From: Actinomycetes bacterium
Lineage (GTDB): Bacteria; Actinomycetota; Acidimicrobiia; Acidimicrobiales; Ilumatobacteraceae
DNA length: 64,000 bases
NCBI GenBank assembly: GCA_025359865.1
Contig: JANYDH010000083.1
Location: 1 to 64,000, forward strand
Reading direction: 5' to 3'
The notes beneath the pieces were generated by a model. It was given only the letters and a program-made list of their open reading frames with translations. It had not been told where the DNA came from and searched no databases. Positions 7,793 to 16,932 of the stretch are shown here, one piece after another (the stretch's first letter is position 1; each line of letters starts with the position of its first letter). The translations under genes were made by a program, and so were the position numbers.

Positions 7793-9478
7793 TTGTACAC
7801 AGTGAGCTTCGTAGGGTCCGACCCCAGTTCTGCCGTCGACGCCGTCGAACCTGGTAATGCGCGGCACCTGGCGAGCGCACGGTCGGGCCTGCTCGAGGTG
7901 GGGGGTGAACCTGCGTACGACGACTTGGTCATGCTTGCCGCGCACATCTTCCGTACACCCATCGCGGTGATCAGCTTTACCGGGGCCGAGGATCAGTGGT
8001 TCACGGCACCACTCGGCCTTTATGCCGACCCGTCGCCACACGATTCATGCCTCCGCGAGCGCGCGATGCTCACCGGACAGTTCTTCACCATCGACGACGC
8101 CGCTTCGCACCCAGACTTTGCCGGGTCGCCTGAGGTTCACGGCAAACCGTTTGTACGGTTCTACGCTGGCACGCCTTTGTTCTCCGACGCTGGCATCGCA
8201 ATCGGTACCCTCTCGGTGATGGACGTAGTGCCACGCCTCATCGGCCCTGCGGAACGCGCGTTGCTCGAGGCACTCGGCCGTCAGGTCGAACAGTTGCTCT
8301 CGCTGCGAATGTCAGTACAGACGATGCTCCACGACAGTTCCATCGCCCATTCCGATCTGGTCCACAACCAGACCCGACTGCTCGATGTACTCGACACGAT
8401 CACCCAGGGTGTGGTGGTCCACGCTTCGGACGGGTCGATTCAGCAGGCGAACCCTGCCGCCGAGTGCATCCTCGGCCTGTCGGTCGACCAGATGCGGGGC
8501 CGCACCCCGATCGACCCTCGCTGGCAGACCATCCACCGCGACGGCTCACCGTTTCCGGGTAGCGAACACCCTGCTTCGATCACCTTGCGCGATGGCATCA
8601 CGGTCTCCGATGTCACGATGGGCGTGGCCCACCCGAGCGGGTGCCGCCGATGGGTGCTCGTCACTTCGACTCCCATACCGAGCGCCACTGGTCACGGCAA
8701 CGGGGTGTTGGCAACGTTCAGCGACGTGACCGAGATGACTGTGCTCAATGATCAGATGACCGAGTCGCTGTGCAAACTGACCGAAGCGGCGCAAGAACGG
8801 GCCGCCCTGCTGTCGTCGGTTTCGCACGACATTCGCGCACCACTCGCCTCGATCCGGATGATGACCGAGATCCTCGAAGACAGAGCCGACGCGATCACCG
8901 GTGAGCAGCGCTTCGAACTCATTCATCGAATCCGCGTCGAGGCACGCCGCACCGAGGGCGTGCTCGCCGATCTCGTGTCGGCCAACCGGGTCGGTATCGG
9001 CCTTGGTACGCCCCGCCGCCAGCGGGTCGACCTCGACGAACTCTTGACCGTGGCCGTGCGCGAGTTCGCCAACGACGACCACGTGGTCTGTCTTGGAGAG
9101 CTGAGCGGCGACCTGTGGTTGTGGGCCGACCGAGCCCAGCTCGAACGGATCCTCGACAACCTCATCAGCAACGCCATCCGCCACACCCCAGCCGGATCCA
9201 CGGTCGTGATCGGTGCGGTCGAATACGATGACGCCGTCGAACTGTCGGTCGAAGACAACGGCCCCGGCATAGCCGACAATGAAAAAACGACCGCGTTCGA
9301 CCCATACGTGCGTGGTGCCAGATCTGCTGATCGACCAGGCACCGGGCTTGGGCTCTACCTGGTCCAGCAGTTCGCACAGTTTCACGGCGGTCGGGCATGG
9401 TGCGAAGATGCACCCGGTGGCGGTGCCCGTGTTGTCGTTCGGTTGCCGCTGCGCTCCGACGCCCAACCGGGCAGGTGA
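7793..9478 (+). CDS. GAF-PAS sensor histidine kinase
   Basis: This is a soluble-looking sensor kinase of about 560 residues. A GAF domain occupies roughly residues 30-175 (YDDLVMLAAHIF; FYAGTPLFSDAGIAIGTLSV). A PAS domain follows at about 200-310 (LLDVLDTITQGVVVHASDGS; NPAAECILG). The HisKA dimerisation helix has phospho-acceptor His in SSVSHDIRAPLAS near residue 345. The ATPase domain shows DNLISNAIRHTP, VEDNGPGI and PGTGLGLYLVQQF. No membrane segment is visible. Start: GGAGG at 7780-7784 lies eight bases before a TTG at 7793; in-frame GTGs at 7772 and 7802 are alternatives. The convergent response-regulator gene downstream is a possible partner, but pairing is unproven. Confidence 0.9.
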   Translation: MYTVSFVGSDPSSAVDAVEPGNARHLASARSGLLEVGGEPAYDDLVMLAAHIFRTPIAVISFTGAEDQWFTAPLGLYADPSPHDSCLRERAMLTGQFFTIDDAASHPDFAGSPEVHGKPFVRFYAGTPLFSDAGIAIGTLSVMDVVPRLIGPAERALLEALGRQVEQLLSLRMSVQTMLHDSSIAHSDLVHNQTRLLDVLDTITQGVVVHASDGSIQQANPAAECILGLSVDQMRGRTPIDPRWQTIHRDGSPFPGSEHPASITLRDGITVSDVTMGVAHPSGCRRWVLVTSTPIPSATGHGNGVLATFSDVTEMTVLNDQMTESLCKLTEAAQERAALLSSVSHDIRAPLASIRMMTEILEDRADAITGEQRFELIHRIRVEARRTEGVLADLVSANRVGIGLGTPRRQRVDLDELLTVAVREFANDDHVVCLGELSGDLWLWADRAQLERILDNLISNAIRHTPAGSTVVIGAVEYDDAVELSVEDNGPGIADNEKTTAFDPYVRGARSADRPGTGLGLYLVQQFAQFHGGRAWCEDAPGGGARVVVRLPLRSDAQPGR

Positions 9479-9495
9479 TCAGTCGGGCTCGTGCA

Positions 9496-10128
9496 TCAGT
9501 CGGGCTGGGGCATCAGCCCGCCGCGACGAGCGATGGCGACGGCTTCGAGCTGCGAATGTGCGCCGAGCTTGCGCAACACTTCCTTGACGTAGCCACGCAC
9601 AGTGTGGATGCTCAGAAACAGCAAATTAGCGATTGCTGGAGTGTCTCGTCCCTTGGCCAGTAAGTACAGCACCTCGGCCTCACGTGGAGTCAGGCGCGGT
9701 CGCGGGGTATCAGGCTCGTCGTCGTCGTCCAAGTCGATCATCGATTCACCGGCCGCTGCACTGCGAACGCAACGAACGACCTCGGCGAGCGAGCTTTCCT
9801 TCGGCAGCACAGCCGAGGCGCCGGCCATGGCAGCCAAGCGCCGAAGACCACGATTGTGGTGGCCGGTGATCATCACGAGGCGCACCCGGGGATCGGCAAC
9901 CCGGATACGCCGGATACCCTCGATGCCGTCCACATTGGGGAGTTGCCAATCGATCACTACCACGTCGGGCTGATCAGCGAGCACCATTCTGACGCCCGAC
10001 TCGACATCGGGCGCATGACCAATGGTGTCGATGCCTTGTTCGAGCGACATTGCGAGACAAAGCGCTTCGGCGAACGAGCGGTGGTCGTCGATCACGAGAA
10101 CCCGTAGCGAATCAGTCAACGTTGTCAC
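9496..10128 (-). CDS. NarL/FixJ-family response regulator (REC + LuxR HTH)
   Basis: This 210-residue two-component regulator has an N-terminal receiver domain with the acidic pocket in LVIDDHRS and phospho-acceptor Asp60 in DVVVIDWQLPNVDG. A LuxR-type HTH is at the C-terminus (LTPREAEVLYLLAKG, then LFLSIHTVRGYVKEVLRKLGAHSQ). The GTG start at 10128 is favoured because GGAGG lies four bases upstream; the open frame continues to 10248 without such a signal. It is convergent with the GAF-PAS kinase, 17 bp away. The targets are unknown. Confidence 0.93.
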   Translation of the reverse strand: MTTLTDSLRVLVIDDHRSFAEALCLAMSLEQGIDTIGHAPDVESGVRMVLADQPDVVVIDWQLPNVDGIEGIRRIRVADPRVRLVMITGHHNRGLRRLAAMAGASAVLPKESSLAEVVRCVRSAAAGESMIDLDDDDEPDTPRPRLTPREAEVLYLLAKGRDTPAIANLLFLSIHTVRGYVKEVLRKLGAHSQLEAVAIARRGGLMPQPD

Positions 10129-10202
10129 GATACCTCCAGACCAAGTTTGGTCACCTGTCTGATGGTACATGTCCGAAGGGCTACACCGCGACGTCAGCCG
10201 CC

Positions 10203-13200
10203 TCAACTGCGGGGGAATTGATCGAGCGCAACCTGAAGGAGTCGGCACTCGCCATCTTCGACAGCGTGAGCCAGACCGGGCCGTGCAGGTACCACGATCC
10301 GCCGGGGCAGCACCACACCGAGCAGATCACCGTCAGTCTCGTGCGCCCCCGACATGATCAGCCCTCGCCTGCTGCGCCGCACGATTGACGTCCAGTGACC
10401 ATAGGCCGACCGCAGCGCTTCGGGTCGTGCGGCGATCGCCACGAGTAGGCCGGGGCGCGGCGTTGCGAGCACACCCGCCAAACGTCCTGCGGCGTCATCA
10501 ACGAGTTCGGCATCGTCGATCAACACCAGAGCCGGCCCCGCGCACGGAAGGCGGTCGAGTAACTCATCGACCGCAAGCACGTGGGCATCAACCGAGTGGG
10601 CGTGGGCAGCCAATGCAGATCGGCGCGGCGTGAGCATTCCACACCAGCGCGCTCCGGTCGACTGAACACGGGGGGCGTCGTGCCAGGCATGCAGTAACCG
10701 GGCCAAGCAGCTACTGCGGCCGCTGCGGGCCGGGCCGAGCACACACAGATGCTCACCATCGGGCACCTCGCTGCGCTGCTGCTCGGTGGTATCGAACCAC
10801 CGGCCCAGTGTCATTTCAATGCCAAACTCCGTCCATTCGATGGGAACCAGTTCGATGGCGTCGATCACCGCCGGCATCTCGGAGATCCGCGTGACGATTC
10901 GTCGGCTACCGAACGTCGTGAGATCGGCTGATGCCGTCAACGGGGAGGAGATGAGCGGTGCGGGGGCCACCAGCTGACCTTCGGCACCGGCCAATTCGAT
11001 GTCGGTTTCGTCGATCACCCGCATGCGACCTGGGACCGCCGGCGGAACGACGCTTGCGGATACGCCCAACATCGCCGCCTCGGCAGGGTCATGGAGGTGC
11101 AGCAACCATCGATGAGCGCACGTCGTGACCATCCATGTGGGGACCGATGCAACATCGGCGGCTCCGATCAACGCTGTCACGTCGCGCGTGCCGGTCGTCA
11201 TGATCCGGTGGAAGAGCCCGGCCTCGGCCGTCATGTCAGGCCGCTCGAGTTCGATCCGCAACGCACCCACCCCATCCACAACCAACACCGTTGGCGTACC
11301 GAGGGCACCACTCGGTGCCGCCCGGCCACGTGTGACCGATTCGTTGGTAAGTTCACCGAACAGCCGCATCAAGCGTTCTCGCTCGTGTAGTCGCACCACG
11401 CCAGCACAACCCGGATGCTCGGCGAACGAGTCCCAGACGTTGTCTCCCGCGGCATCGATCACGTACACGACGGTGCCGGCACGCAGCGCCTGAGCTGACA
11501 ATGTCGCCAACGTCGATGTCACCCCGCTTCCCTTGGCTCCGATGACCGCCAGGTTGCCGTCCCCTACCTGCCACACCAGGGGCCGACGTTGTTGCGAATC
11601 GGGTAGATCCACCACACCGACCGCTCCGTCGGCGACGGTGTCGGCATCGAGCACCGCCGGCAATGGATCGGTCCACGGCCGCCGGGGCGCGACGAGTCCA
11701 TTGATCCGCGCTGCCTGCACGATGTGCTCGGCGAGCACTGTCGCCTCGGTACGGTCGCCCTTGATGAGCCGACCGGTATGCGCCGTCTGGAACGTGAGGT
11801 ACTCACCCGCACCCAGGCGCATGACCGCCCGGCCAGGAGTCCGCCGGGAGAGCAACGCCGGCGCCGGGTCGCCGACCACATCCATCGCCTCGCCAATGTC
11901 TTGTACTCGTAGAGCGATCCGCAGGTTCGTGTTGGCCCGGATGTCTTCGCTGATCACACCGCCGGGCCTCTGGGTGGCGAGCACGAGATGCACCCCGAGG
12001 CTGCGGCCGCGCTGGGCGATGCCAACGAGCGCGTGAAGAAACTCGGCCTGCTCAACGGCGAGCGCAGCGAACTCATCGACGACGACCACGAGCCGGGCGA
12101 GCACGGGTTCGCCGCACAGTCGCCGCAACCCGACCAGATCGGCCGCACCATGACGGCGAAGCACGCGCTCGCGGTGATGCAACTCGGCCGACAAGCTGCG
12201 CAGCGCTCGCTCGGCCAGATTGTCGTCGAGGTCGGTCACCACGCCGACCACGTGGGGCAGGTCGCTACAGACGTCGAACGTCGCGCCGCCCTTGTAGTCG
12301 ACCAGCACGAAGTTGAGATGGTCGGGGCTCGACCGCGCTGCCAGACCGAGCACGAGCGCACGCAACAACTCGCTCTTGCCCGCCCCGGTCGTGCCCGCCA
12401 GCAAGGCATGCGGACCATCACGAACCAGGTCGATATCGACCACACCATCGGCAGCGCAGCCGATCGGCGTGGAAGGTGGCGCGTCTGGGGACAAGCCCGA
12501 CCACGCAGCTGCGATAGCTTCGGCGTCGAGGGGCCGGCCGGCCGCGCCGCTGAGCAGATCGACCAGCGACACCGTGTTCACCAGTTCGCCCGCGCCCGCC
12601 AGAAGGTCTTCTGGATCGCGCAGCCCCGCCAGAATCCGTACCGCCCACGCGGCACGGGCCACAGTCATCCCGGCGATCCGCACGCTCTGAGGTACATCCT
12701 CTTCGGTCACATCGGGCCTCCACCGCGCCGACCCCTCGCCAACGCATTCCAGACGGGCCGTGCAGATCGCCGGTGCCAGATCATTCGGGCCCGTGATCAC
12801 CACCAACGCCGGCGACAAGTGACCGGCCACCAGCCGACGCAGCGGGCTGGTCCGCATCGCCAGCGCGTCGACCAGATCGGTGACGATCACGAGGTGTGTG
12901 CCCTCCAGTCCGCTTGTGTCACGCAGCAGCACCGCGGCCGCCTGCTCGTCGAACAGGCGCGGCTGCCCCGAACCGTCGTCGAGATGCGGCAACCCGGTTG
13001 TCCACGACCACCGGTCCGCTGAATCGGTCACGACGATCAACCGCCAATCCGCCGGACCGGCGTTGACCGCCAGTTGCACGACGAGTGACCGCACGACACC
13101 AGCACCCCCTTGTCCTGCGACGGCCAAGCACGTACCCGGGCCGAGATCGACCGCTACCGGGGCATCGGGCAGGCAACCGGACAGTTCGAGCGCCGCCCAG

Positions 13201-14075
13201 CACGATGCCGGCACCTCATGCCCGGATTCGAGCACCGGGTCCCAGGCAACATCACCGACGCCCAACGCCAAGCGGAATGCGTCCGGATGGTCGGCGCGCC
13301 GCTCCCACAGGCGCGTTCCAAGGCCATCGAGCGTGCCGACCGCCCTGCCGAGCGATCCGGCAACCACTCGCTGGTGGTCAAATCGATCAGCACGCTGCGC
13401 GACGAGGGCACGCTCAAATCGCTGTAGTGCTGTGCCCTCGGCCATTCCGGTACGGCGACGCTTGGTTCGCATCGATCGCCACTGCACGAGCCAGCTGGCA
13501 CCGGCCGCCAAAGCCCCGACGAACCCGAACACGAAGAACAGCGGTTGGTGGAGCAGCACCGCCATCAGCCCAGCACCGCCGAGCGCCACCGCTGCCGGCA
13601 CCAGTCCACCGGGACGTTCGATGCGATCGGATTCCGACGTGGGCACCGGAATCGGGGTGGGCCGCCAGACGGGAAGCGTACGGACCGCTCGCGTGACGGT
13701 GCGGCGAGCGGTGCGATGACCGCCCGAGTTGGTGTCGTAGTCGGCGTAGCGTAGGACGAGTCGGCTGTGACCCAGATCGACCACGTGCGAGTCTCCGTCG
13801 GGCCGAAAGCTCAGCGCTGCTTCGACCTCGTTCGGCAGAACGGTCCAAGCCTGCCATGACCCGTCAATCACCACCGGCAGCCGACCAGCGAGTTGGACGA
13901 GTTCCAGCGTCTCATCGACGCCGACCACCACTCGCAGGTGGAAGGCCTCGATCCCACGATCGTCGATGGTGATGTCAGCCAATCGGTGACGGCCGACGGT
14001 GAAGGCACCAGGCCCCAGACAGATCGTTGCCCCGGCATCAGGGCCGGCTTCGCAGCAGGCGGTCCACGTGTACAT
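10203..14075 (-). CDS. FHA-FtsK/SpoIIIE type VII secretion ATPase (EssC-like)
   Basis: This large membrane ATPase of about 1290 residues is predicted to drive export of WXG100 proteins. An FHA-like domain is N-terminal (GAFTVGRHRLADITIDDRGIEAFHLRV, about residues 22-110). Two hydrophobic segments follow near residues 160-205. Three FtsK-type ATPase domains come next. The first is intact, with Walker A GTTGAGKSELL near residue 560 and Walker B VVVVDEFAAL. The second (GAKGSGVTS, ~843) and third (GPARSGRSS, ~1112) lack the Walker Lys. N-terminal FHA plus FtsK is the Firmicutes EssC layout; mycobacterial EccC lacks FHA. ATG 14075 is chosen because the extension to 14258 is low-complexity and collides with the next gene. 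No other secretion components are adjacent. Confidence 0.85.
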   Translation of the reverse strand: MYTWTACCEAGPDAGATICLGPGAFTVGRHRLADITIDDRGIEAFHLRVVVGVDETLELVQLAGRLPVVIDGSWQAWTVLPNEVEAALSFRPDGDSHVVDLGHSRLVLRYADYDTNSGGHRTARRTVTRAVRTLPVWRPTPIPVPTSESDRIERPGGLVPAAVALGGAGLMAVLLHQPLFFVFGFVGALAAGASWLVQWRSMRTKRRRTGMAEGTALQRFERALVAQRADRFDHQRVVAGSLGRAVGTLDGLGTRLWERRADHPDAFRLALGVGDVAWDPVLESGHEVPASCWAALELSGCLPDAPVAVDLGPGTCLAVAGQGGAGVVRSLVVQLAVNAGPADWRLIVVTDSADRWSWTTGLPHLDDGSGQPRLFDEQAAAVLLRDTSGLEGTHLVIVTDLVDALAMRTSPLRRLVAGHLSPALVVITGPNDLAPAICTARLECVGEGSARWRPDVTEEDVPQSVRIAGMTVARAAWAVRILAGLRDPEDLLAGAGELVNTVSLVDLLSGAAGRPLDAEAIAAAWSGLSPDAPPSTPIGCAADGVVDIDLVRDGPHALLAGTTGAGKSELLRALVLGLAARSSPDHLNFVLVDYKGGATFDVCSDLPHVVGVVTDLDDNLAERALRSLSAELHHRERVLRRHGAADLVGLRRLCGEPVLARLVVVVDEFAALAVEQAEFLHALVGIAQRGRSLGVHLVLATQRPGGVISEDIRANTNLRIALRVQDIGEAMDVVGDPAPALLSRRTPGRAVMRLGAGEYLTFQTAHTGRLIKGDRTEATVLAEHIVQAARINGLVAPRRPWTDPLPAVLDADTVADGAVGVVDLPDSQQRRPLVWQVGDGNLAVIGAKGSGVTSTLATLSAQALRAGTVVYVIDAAGDNVWDSFAEHPGCAGVVRLHERERLMRLFGELTNESVTRGRAAPSGALGTPTVLVVDGVGALRIELERPDMTAEAGLFHRIMTTGTRDVTALIGAADVASVPTWMVTTCAHRWLLHLHDPAEAAMLGVSASVVPPAVPGRMRVIDETDIELAGAEGQLVAPAPLISSPLTASADLTTFGSRRIVTRISEMPAVIDAIELVPIEWTEFGIEMTLGRWFDTTEQQRSEVPDGEHLCVLGPARSGRSSCLARLLHAWHDAPRVQSTGARWCGMLTPRRSALAAHAHSVDAHVLAVDELLDRLPCAGPALVLIDDAELVDDAAGRLAGVLATPRPGLLVAIAARPEALRSAYGHWTSIVRRSRRGLIMSGAHETDGDLLGVVLPRRIVVPARPGLAHAVEDGECRLLQVALDQFPRS

Positions 14076-14256
14076 GCATCGATGAGGGACGGTGGAGCGG
14101 GCGCATCGGAAGCACAATCCATGACAGCACAGCCCATGACAGCACAGCCAAAAACGCGCAATTTCGCCCCCAAATGTCTCCAATCTTGCGCGGTGAGGGT
14201 CGCTGTGACGGTGCCAGTGAGGGTTCCGGAGAGAGGGTGAGCAGACGCTGGCGACC
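14076..14256. promoter_or_regulatory. divergent intergenic region with direct and inverted repeats
   Basis: This spacer between the FHA-FtsK gene and the divergent HTH gene should hold both promoters. It contains a 15-bp-spaced direct repeat of CATGACAGCACAGC (about 14119-14147). It also contains a spaced inverted repeat, GCGCAA at 14156-14161 with TTGCGC at 14186-14191. Either could bind a regulator, possibly the HTH protein next door. This is an inference only. Confidence 0.4.
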
Positions 14257-15093
14257 ATGACATCGCCTCACCGCCAGCACCAGCACCCGCACCTCTACGC
14301 CCGCCTCCATTGCGAATGGGGTCGATTGGCCCACGCTCGGTCGGCGCTTGCGGTGGCTCGGTCGTGGCGACTCGCGGGCGAGCCGAACTTCGAATCGCTC
14401 GACGACCTCTTGCGGCTCGCTGGGTACGGGGCGATCGGCGACCCGACCGGCGGCGACGACGTGCTCCGGCAGCTGATCTCTCTCGCCCATTCCGACGCCT
14501 TGGCCGCTCGCGTGGTTCTACAACGACTGCTACCCGGGCTGATCGGAGTCGGCCGCCGTAGGGGTGTCGCGGATACCACGGGCATTGGCGCAGTCCGCGA
14601 TTCGGACGACCTGCTTGCAACTGCGTGGACCGTGATCCGTACCTACCCGATCGCTCACCGACCCAACTATGTGGCCGCCGGATTGCTCCGCGAAATCGAC
14701 TATGTCGCCTATCGGTTGCCATACCGGCGACTCGCCCGGTTCGTCCCCACGCCAGCCACCACCTTCGAGCAACGAACCGCGGCCAACATTTCGGCCGGCC
14801 GCAACCCGTTCAACGACTCGAGCAACGCCGATTCGAGTTGCGTCGATTTTGTCGTCACCGACTCGTTCGCTGCCGACGCGTTCGATGACACATCGCTGAC
14901 GTTGCAGCAGGTGTTCGAACATGCTCGACGAACCGGAATCGACGGAAACCAGATCGAGCTGCTGCAACGGTTGGCCGATGGTGCAAGCACTGCCGACCTA
15001 GCGGGAGAACGCCACGTCACGGCACGCACGATCCGCAACCACCGCGATGCGACCGTGCGGGCCCTTCGGGAACTGGCCCTCGCAGATGGGTAG
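14257..15093 (+). CDS. HTH protein with sigma-region-4/LuxR-like C-terminus
   Basis: This is a 278-residue protein of unknown function. The last ~55 residues look like a helix-turn-helix of the sigma-70 region 4 or LuxR class: IDGNQIELLQRLADGASTAD followed by LAGERHVTARTIRNHRDATVRAL. The middle part is helical and carries a conserved-looking DLLATAWTVIRTYP segment that recalls sigma-factor-like proteins of actinobacteria. No receiver, membrane or signal sequence is seen. It is transcribed away from the FHA-FtsK gene, and the intergenic repeats make it a candidate local regulator. The exact family was not recognised. Confidence 0.7.
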   Translation: MTSPHRQHQHPHLYARLHCEWGRLAHARSALAVARSWRLAGEPNFESLDDLLRLAGYGAIGDPTGGDDVLRQLISLAHSDALAARVVLQRLLPGLIGVGRRRGVADTTGIGAVRDSDDLLATAWTVIRTYPIAHRPNYVAAGLLREIDYVAYRLPYRRLARFVPTPATTFEQRTAANISAGRNPFNDSSNADSSCVDFVVTDSFAADAFDDTSLTLQQVFEHARRTGIDGNQIELLQRLADGASTADLAGERHVTARTIRNHRDATVRALRELALADG

Positions 15094-15113
15094 CGGCGAA
15101 AACGGCGTAACGG

Positions 15114-15893
15114 CTACAGCCGTTCCGTGAAGTTGGGGTGGCGCTTGCCCAGGAATGCAGCGATTCCCTCTTGGGCATCGGCGGTCGTGGCCGATGCGGC
15201 CATCACCTCGACCGCATAGGCGTATGCCTTGGATTGGTCGAGGTCGATTTGGGCGTAGAACCCGCGCTTGCCGGTCGCTTTCGACGACACGCTGCCGCGG
15301 GTGGCGCGCCTGATGAGATCGTTGACGGCGTCGTCCAACTGGTCGTCGGCGACCGCCCGGTTGATAAGGCCCCACTCGGCAGCAGTCGTCGCGGAAACGG
15401 GATCACCGGTGAGTGCCATCTCGAGTGCCCTCTTCCGTCCGACATTGCGTGCGACGGCCACGAGCGGCGTATGGCAGAACAGGCCTCCTTTGCCCCCAGG
15501 GATCGCGAACGAGGCCGACTCAGCTGCAATCGCCAGATCGCACGTGGCGACGAGTTGACAACCGGCGGCGGTGGCGAGCGCATGTACCCGCGCGATCACC
15601 GGCTGCGCAATGGCCTGTACCGCGTCCATCATTTCGGTGCATACGCTGAACAACCGCCGAGTCTCAGCGAGCGAGGCCCCTGCCATGTCACCGAAGTTGT
15701 GCCCAGCCGAGAACACCGGCCCGTTAGCCGCAAGGATCACACCGAGCGCGTCACCAGCGCCCACCTCGCGCAGTACGGCGGTTAGTTCGATCATTACGTC
15801 GAGCGCCAACGCGTTGCGCTTCTCGGGTCGGTCAAGGGTGATGGTGGTAATCGGGCCATCTGCACTGACGAGGACGTGTTGGTAGGTGCTCAC
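15114..15893 (-). CDS. enoyl-CoA hydratase/isomerase family protein (ECHDC3-like)
   Basis: This 259-residue crotonase-fold protein contains ITTITLDRPEKRNALALDVM, the oxyanion-hole segment GPVFSAGHNFGDMAG, and FAIPGGKGGLFCHTP. The second catalytic Glu of true enoyl-CoA hydratases is replaced by Gly in that last block, which resembles ECHDC3-type proteins whose activity is uncertain. GTG 15893 is preferred; the open frame runs upstream through 11-bp tandem repeats to 16145 but that part is not protein-like (repeated NEPSTNHQRTI). It probably acts on an acyl-CoA. Confidence 0.88.
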   Translation of the reverse strand: MSTYQHVLVSADGPITTITLDRPEKRNALALDVMIELTAVLREVGAGDALGVILAANGPVFSAGHNFGDMAGASLAETRRLFSVCTEMMDAVQAIAQPVIARVHALATAAGCQLVATCDLAIAAESASFAIPGGKGGLFCHTPLVAVARNVGRKRALEMALTGDPVSATTAAEWGLINRAVADDQLDDAVNDLIRRATRGSVSSKATGKRGFYAQIDLDQSKAYAYAVEVMAASATTADAQEGIAAFLGKRHPNFTERL

Positions 15894-15985
15894 CCCACCG
15901 CATCGTACATCTAGTAACGGGCAGTGTTGCCGAGTCTCGTAGCAGAAGTCGTGGCAGGGCCCGATCGAGGTGACTGACCAACGGT

Positions 15986-16010
15986 CCTCGCCTCGCCTCG
16001 CCTCGCCTCG
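15986..16010. repeat. CCTCG pentamer, 5 tandem copies
   Basis: Five perfect head-to-tail CCTCG units lie directly beside the 11-bp repeat array, upstream of the ECHDC3-like gene. This is a simple-sequence tract. Confidence 0.9.
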
Positions 16011-16014
16011 CCGA

Positions 16015-16102
16015 GGTTCGTTGATGGTTCGTTGATGGTTCGTTGATGGTTCGTTGATGGTTCGTTGATGGTTCGTTGATGGTTCGTTGATGGTTCGTTG
16101 AT
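16015..16102. repeat. 11-bp tandem array GGTTCGTTGAT x 8
   Basis: Eight perfect, contiguous copies of GGTTCGTTGAT cover 88 bp. There are no spacers, so this is not a CRISPR. The perfect identity suggests recent expansion. The array lies about 120 bp upstream of the preferred start of the ECHDC3-like gene and might change its promoter spacing. Confidence 0.95.
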
Positions 16103-16189
16103 CGTTGGTCGATCGGCAACTCGAGCGTCTTCCATGCCACTCCACCCCAGCTGCGCACTCGTGGAGTCATTCTCGACGTTGTCGAGCGT

Positions 16190-16377
16190 ATGACGCTGGA
16201 ACGTGACGACATCCTCGCAGGGCTCGGCGAGCTGCCGGCGAGTTGAACTCTGCCGGGTTGGAACTGACGATTCGTGTAGTCGGCGGCGCTGCAATTGCAT
16301 TGGAGTACAACACCAATCGCAAAGCGATCAGCGACATCGACGCTGGGTCAACGCCGGACCGGTGGTCCCGATGTTGA
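16190..16377 (+). pseudogene. frameshifted nucleotidyltransferase-like fragment (DUF6036/AbiEii type)
   Basis: Two adjoining reading frames together spell the N-terminus of a small nucleotidyltransferase-like protein. Frame one starts at ATG 16190 (MTLERDDILAGLGELPA, stop at 16246). Frame two, from about 16252, reads LELTIRVVGGAAIALEY then NRKAISDIDAGSTPD before a stop at 16377. The GGAAIAL and R-x-S-DIDA blocks are the sugar-nucleotidyltransferase signature typical of DUF6036 proteins, many of which occur in toxin-antitoxin or defence islands. The remainder of the gene is missing. Conclusion: a decayed gene remnant with at least one frameshift and a 3' truncation. Confidence 0.55.
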
Positions 16378-16558
16378 GACAACTTCTGCGGCGCAGCACT
16401 ACAGGCAGAATCTTGTGACGTTTGGCGTTTGGCTGTCATTGGCAGGCTGTCGCACAATGCTGTTTGGTGGTGCGGCGAGTGAGGTTGGCCGTCTGGTCGT
16501 GTTCTCGGCAACGGTGTCATGGTTGTTGCTGAACTCGTGGTTGTGCCGCACAAGTCAG

Positions 16559-16767
16559 CTCAACATCGGCGACTAACAGCCCGCCCGCCGGGCCTACCGG
16601 CTGTTGCGGTGCCAAGTCGCGTCGAACTATCGGCGCTGGCGACATGAAAGTCGACGCGATCCTGCCCGCACAGCCGTCGCGGGAGGAGTCGCGTCGAACT
16701 ATCGGCGCTGGCGACATGAAAGTCGACGCGATCCTGCCCGCACAGCCGGGACCGGGTACCGCCAACC
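16559..16767 (+). repeat. dispersed hairpin repeat element, copy A (two 72-bp units)
   Basis: Copy A of an element found three times in the window. It has a conserved left flank (16559-16615, containing the inverted repeat GCCCG/CGGGC), then two 45-bp hairpin units at 16616-16660 and 16688-16732, spaced exactly 72 bp apart. Each unit has arms GTCGCGTCGA and TCGACGCGAT. A short right flank (ACCGGGTACCGCCAACC) is shared with the other copies. The left flank aligns with copy C (34461-34517) without gaps. From 16378 to 16558 and from 16768 to 16932 I see no gene. Confidence 0.85.
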
Positions 16768-16932
16768 GCTGACGGGGAGGACGATCGCTTCGTTGACCGG
16801 GTCGGTCAGCCAGCCTGGACGTAGTCCTCACCTTGGCCGTGTCGAGCTGCAGCTCCGTCGTCGCGAGGAAGCTGCACGATCAGCTCCCACACACCGTGAC
16901 GTCGCTCTCGCTCTGAACTGGATGTTCGTCGG

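Noticed and set aside
7196-8041. 281-codon minus-strand frame over the amine oxidase
   Set aside because: Antisense shadow of two supported genes with no recognisable domain.
16015-16102. CRISPR array
   Set aside because: The 11-bp units are contiguous with no spacers, too short for CRISPR repeats, and no cas gene is near.
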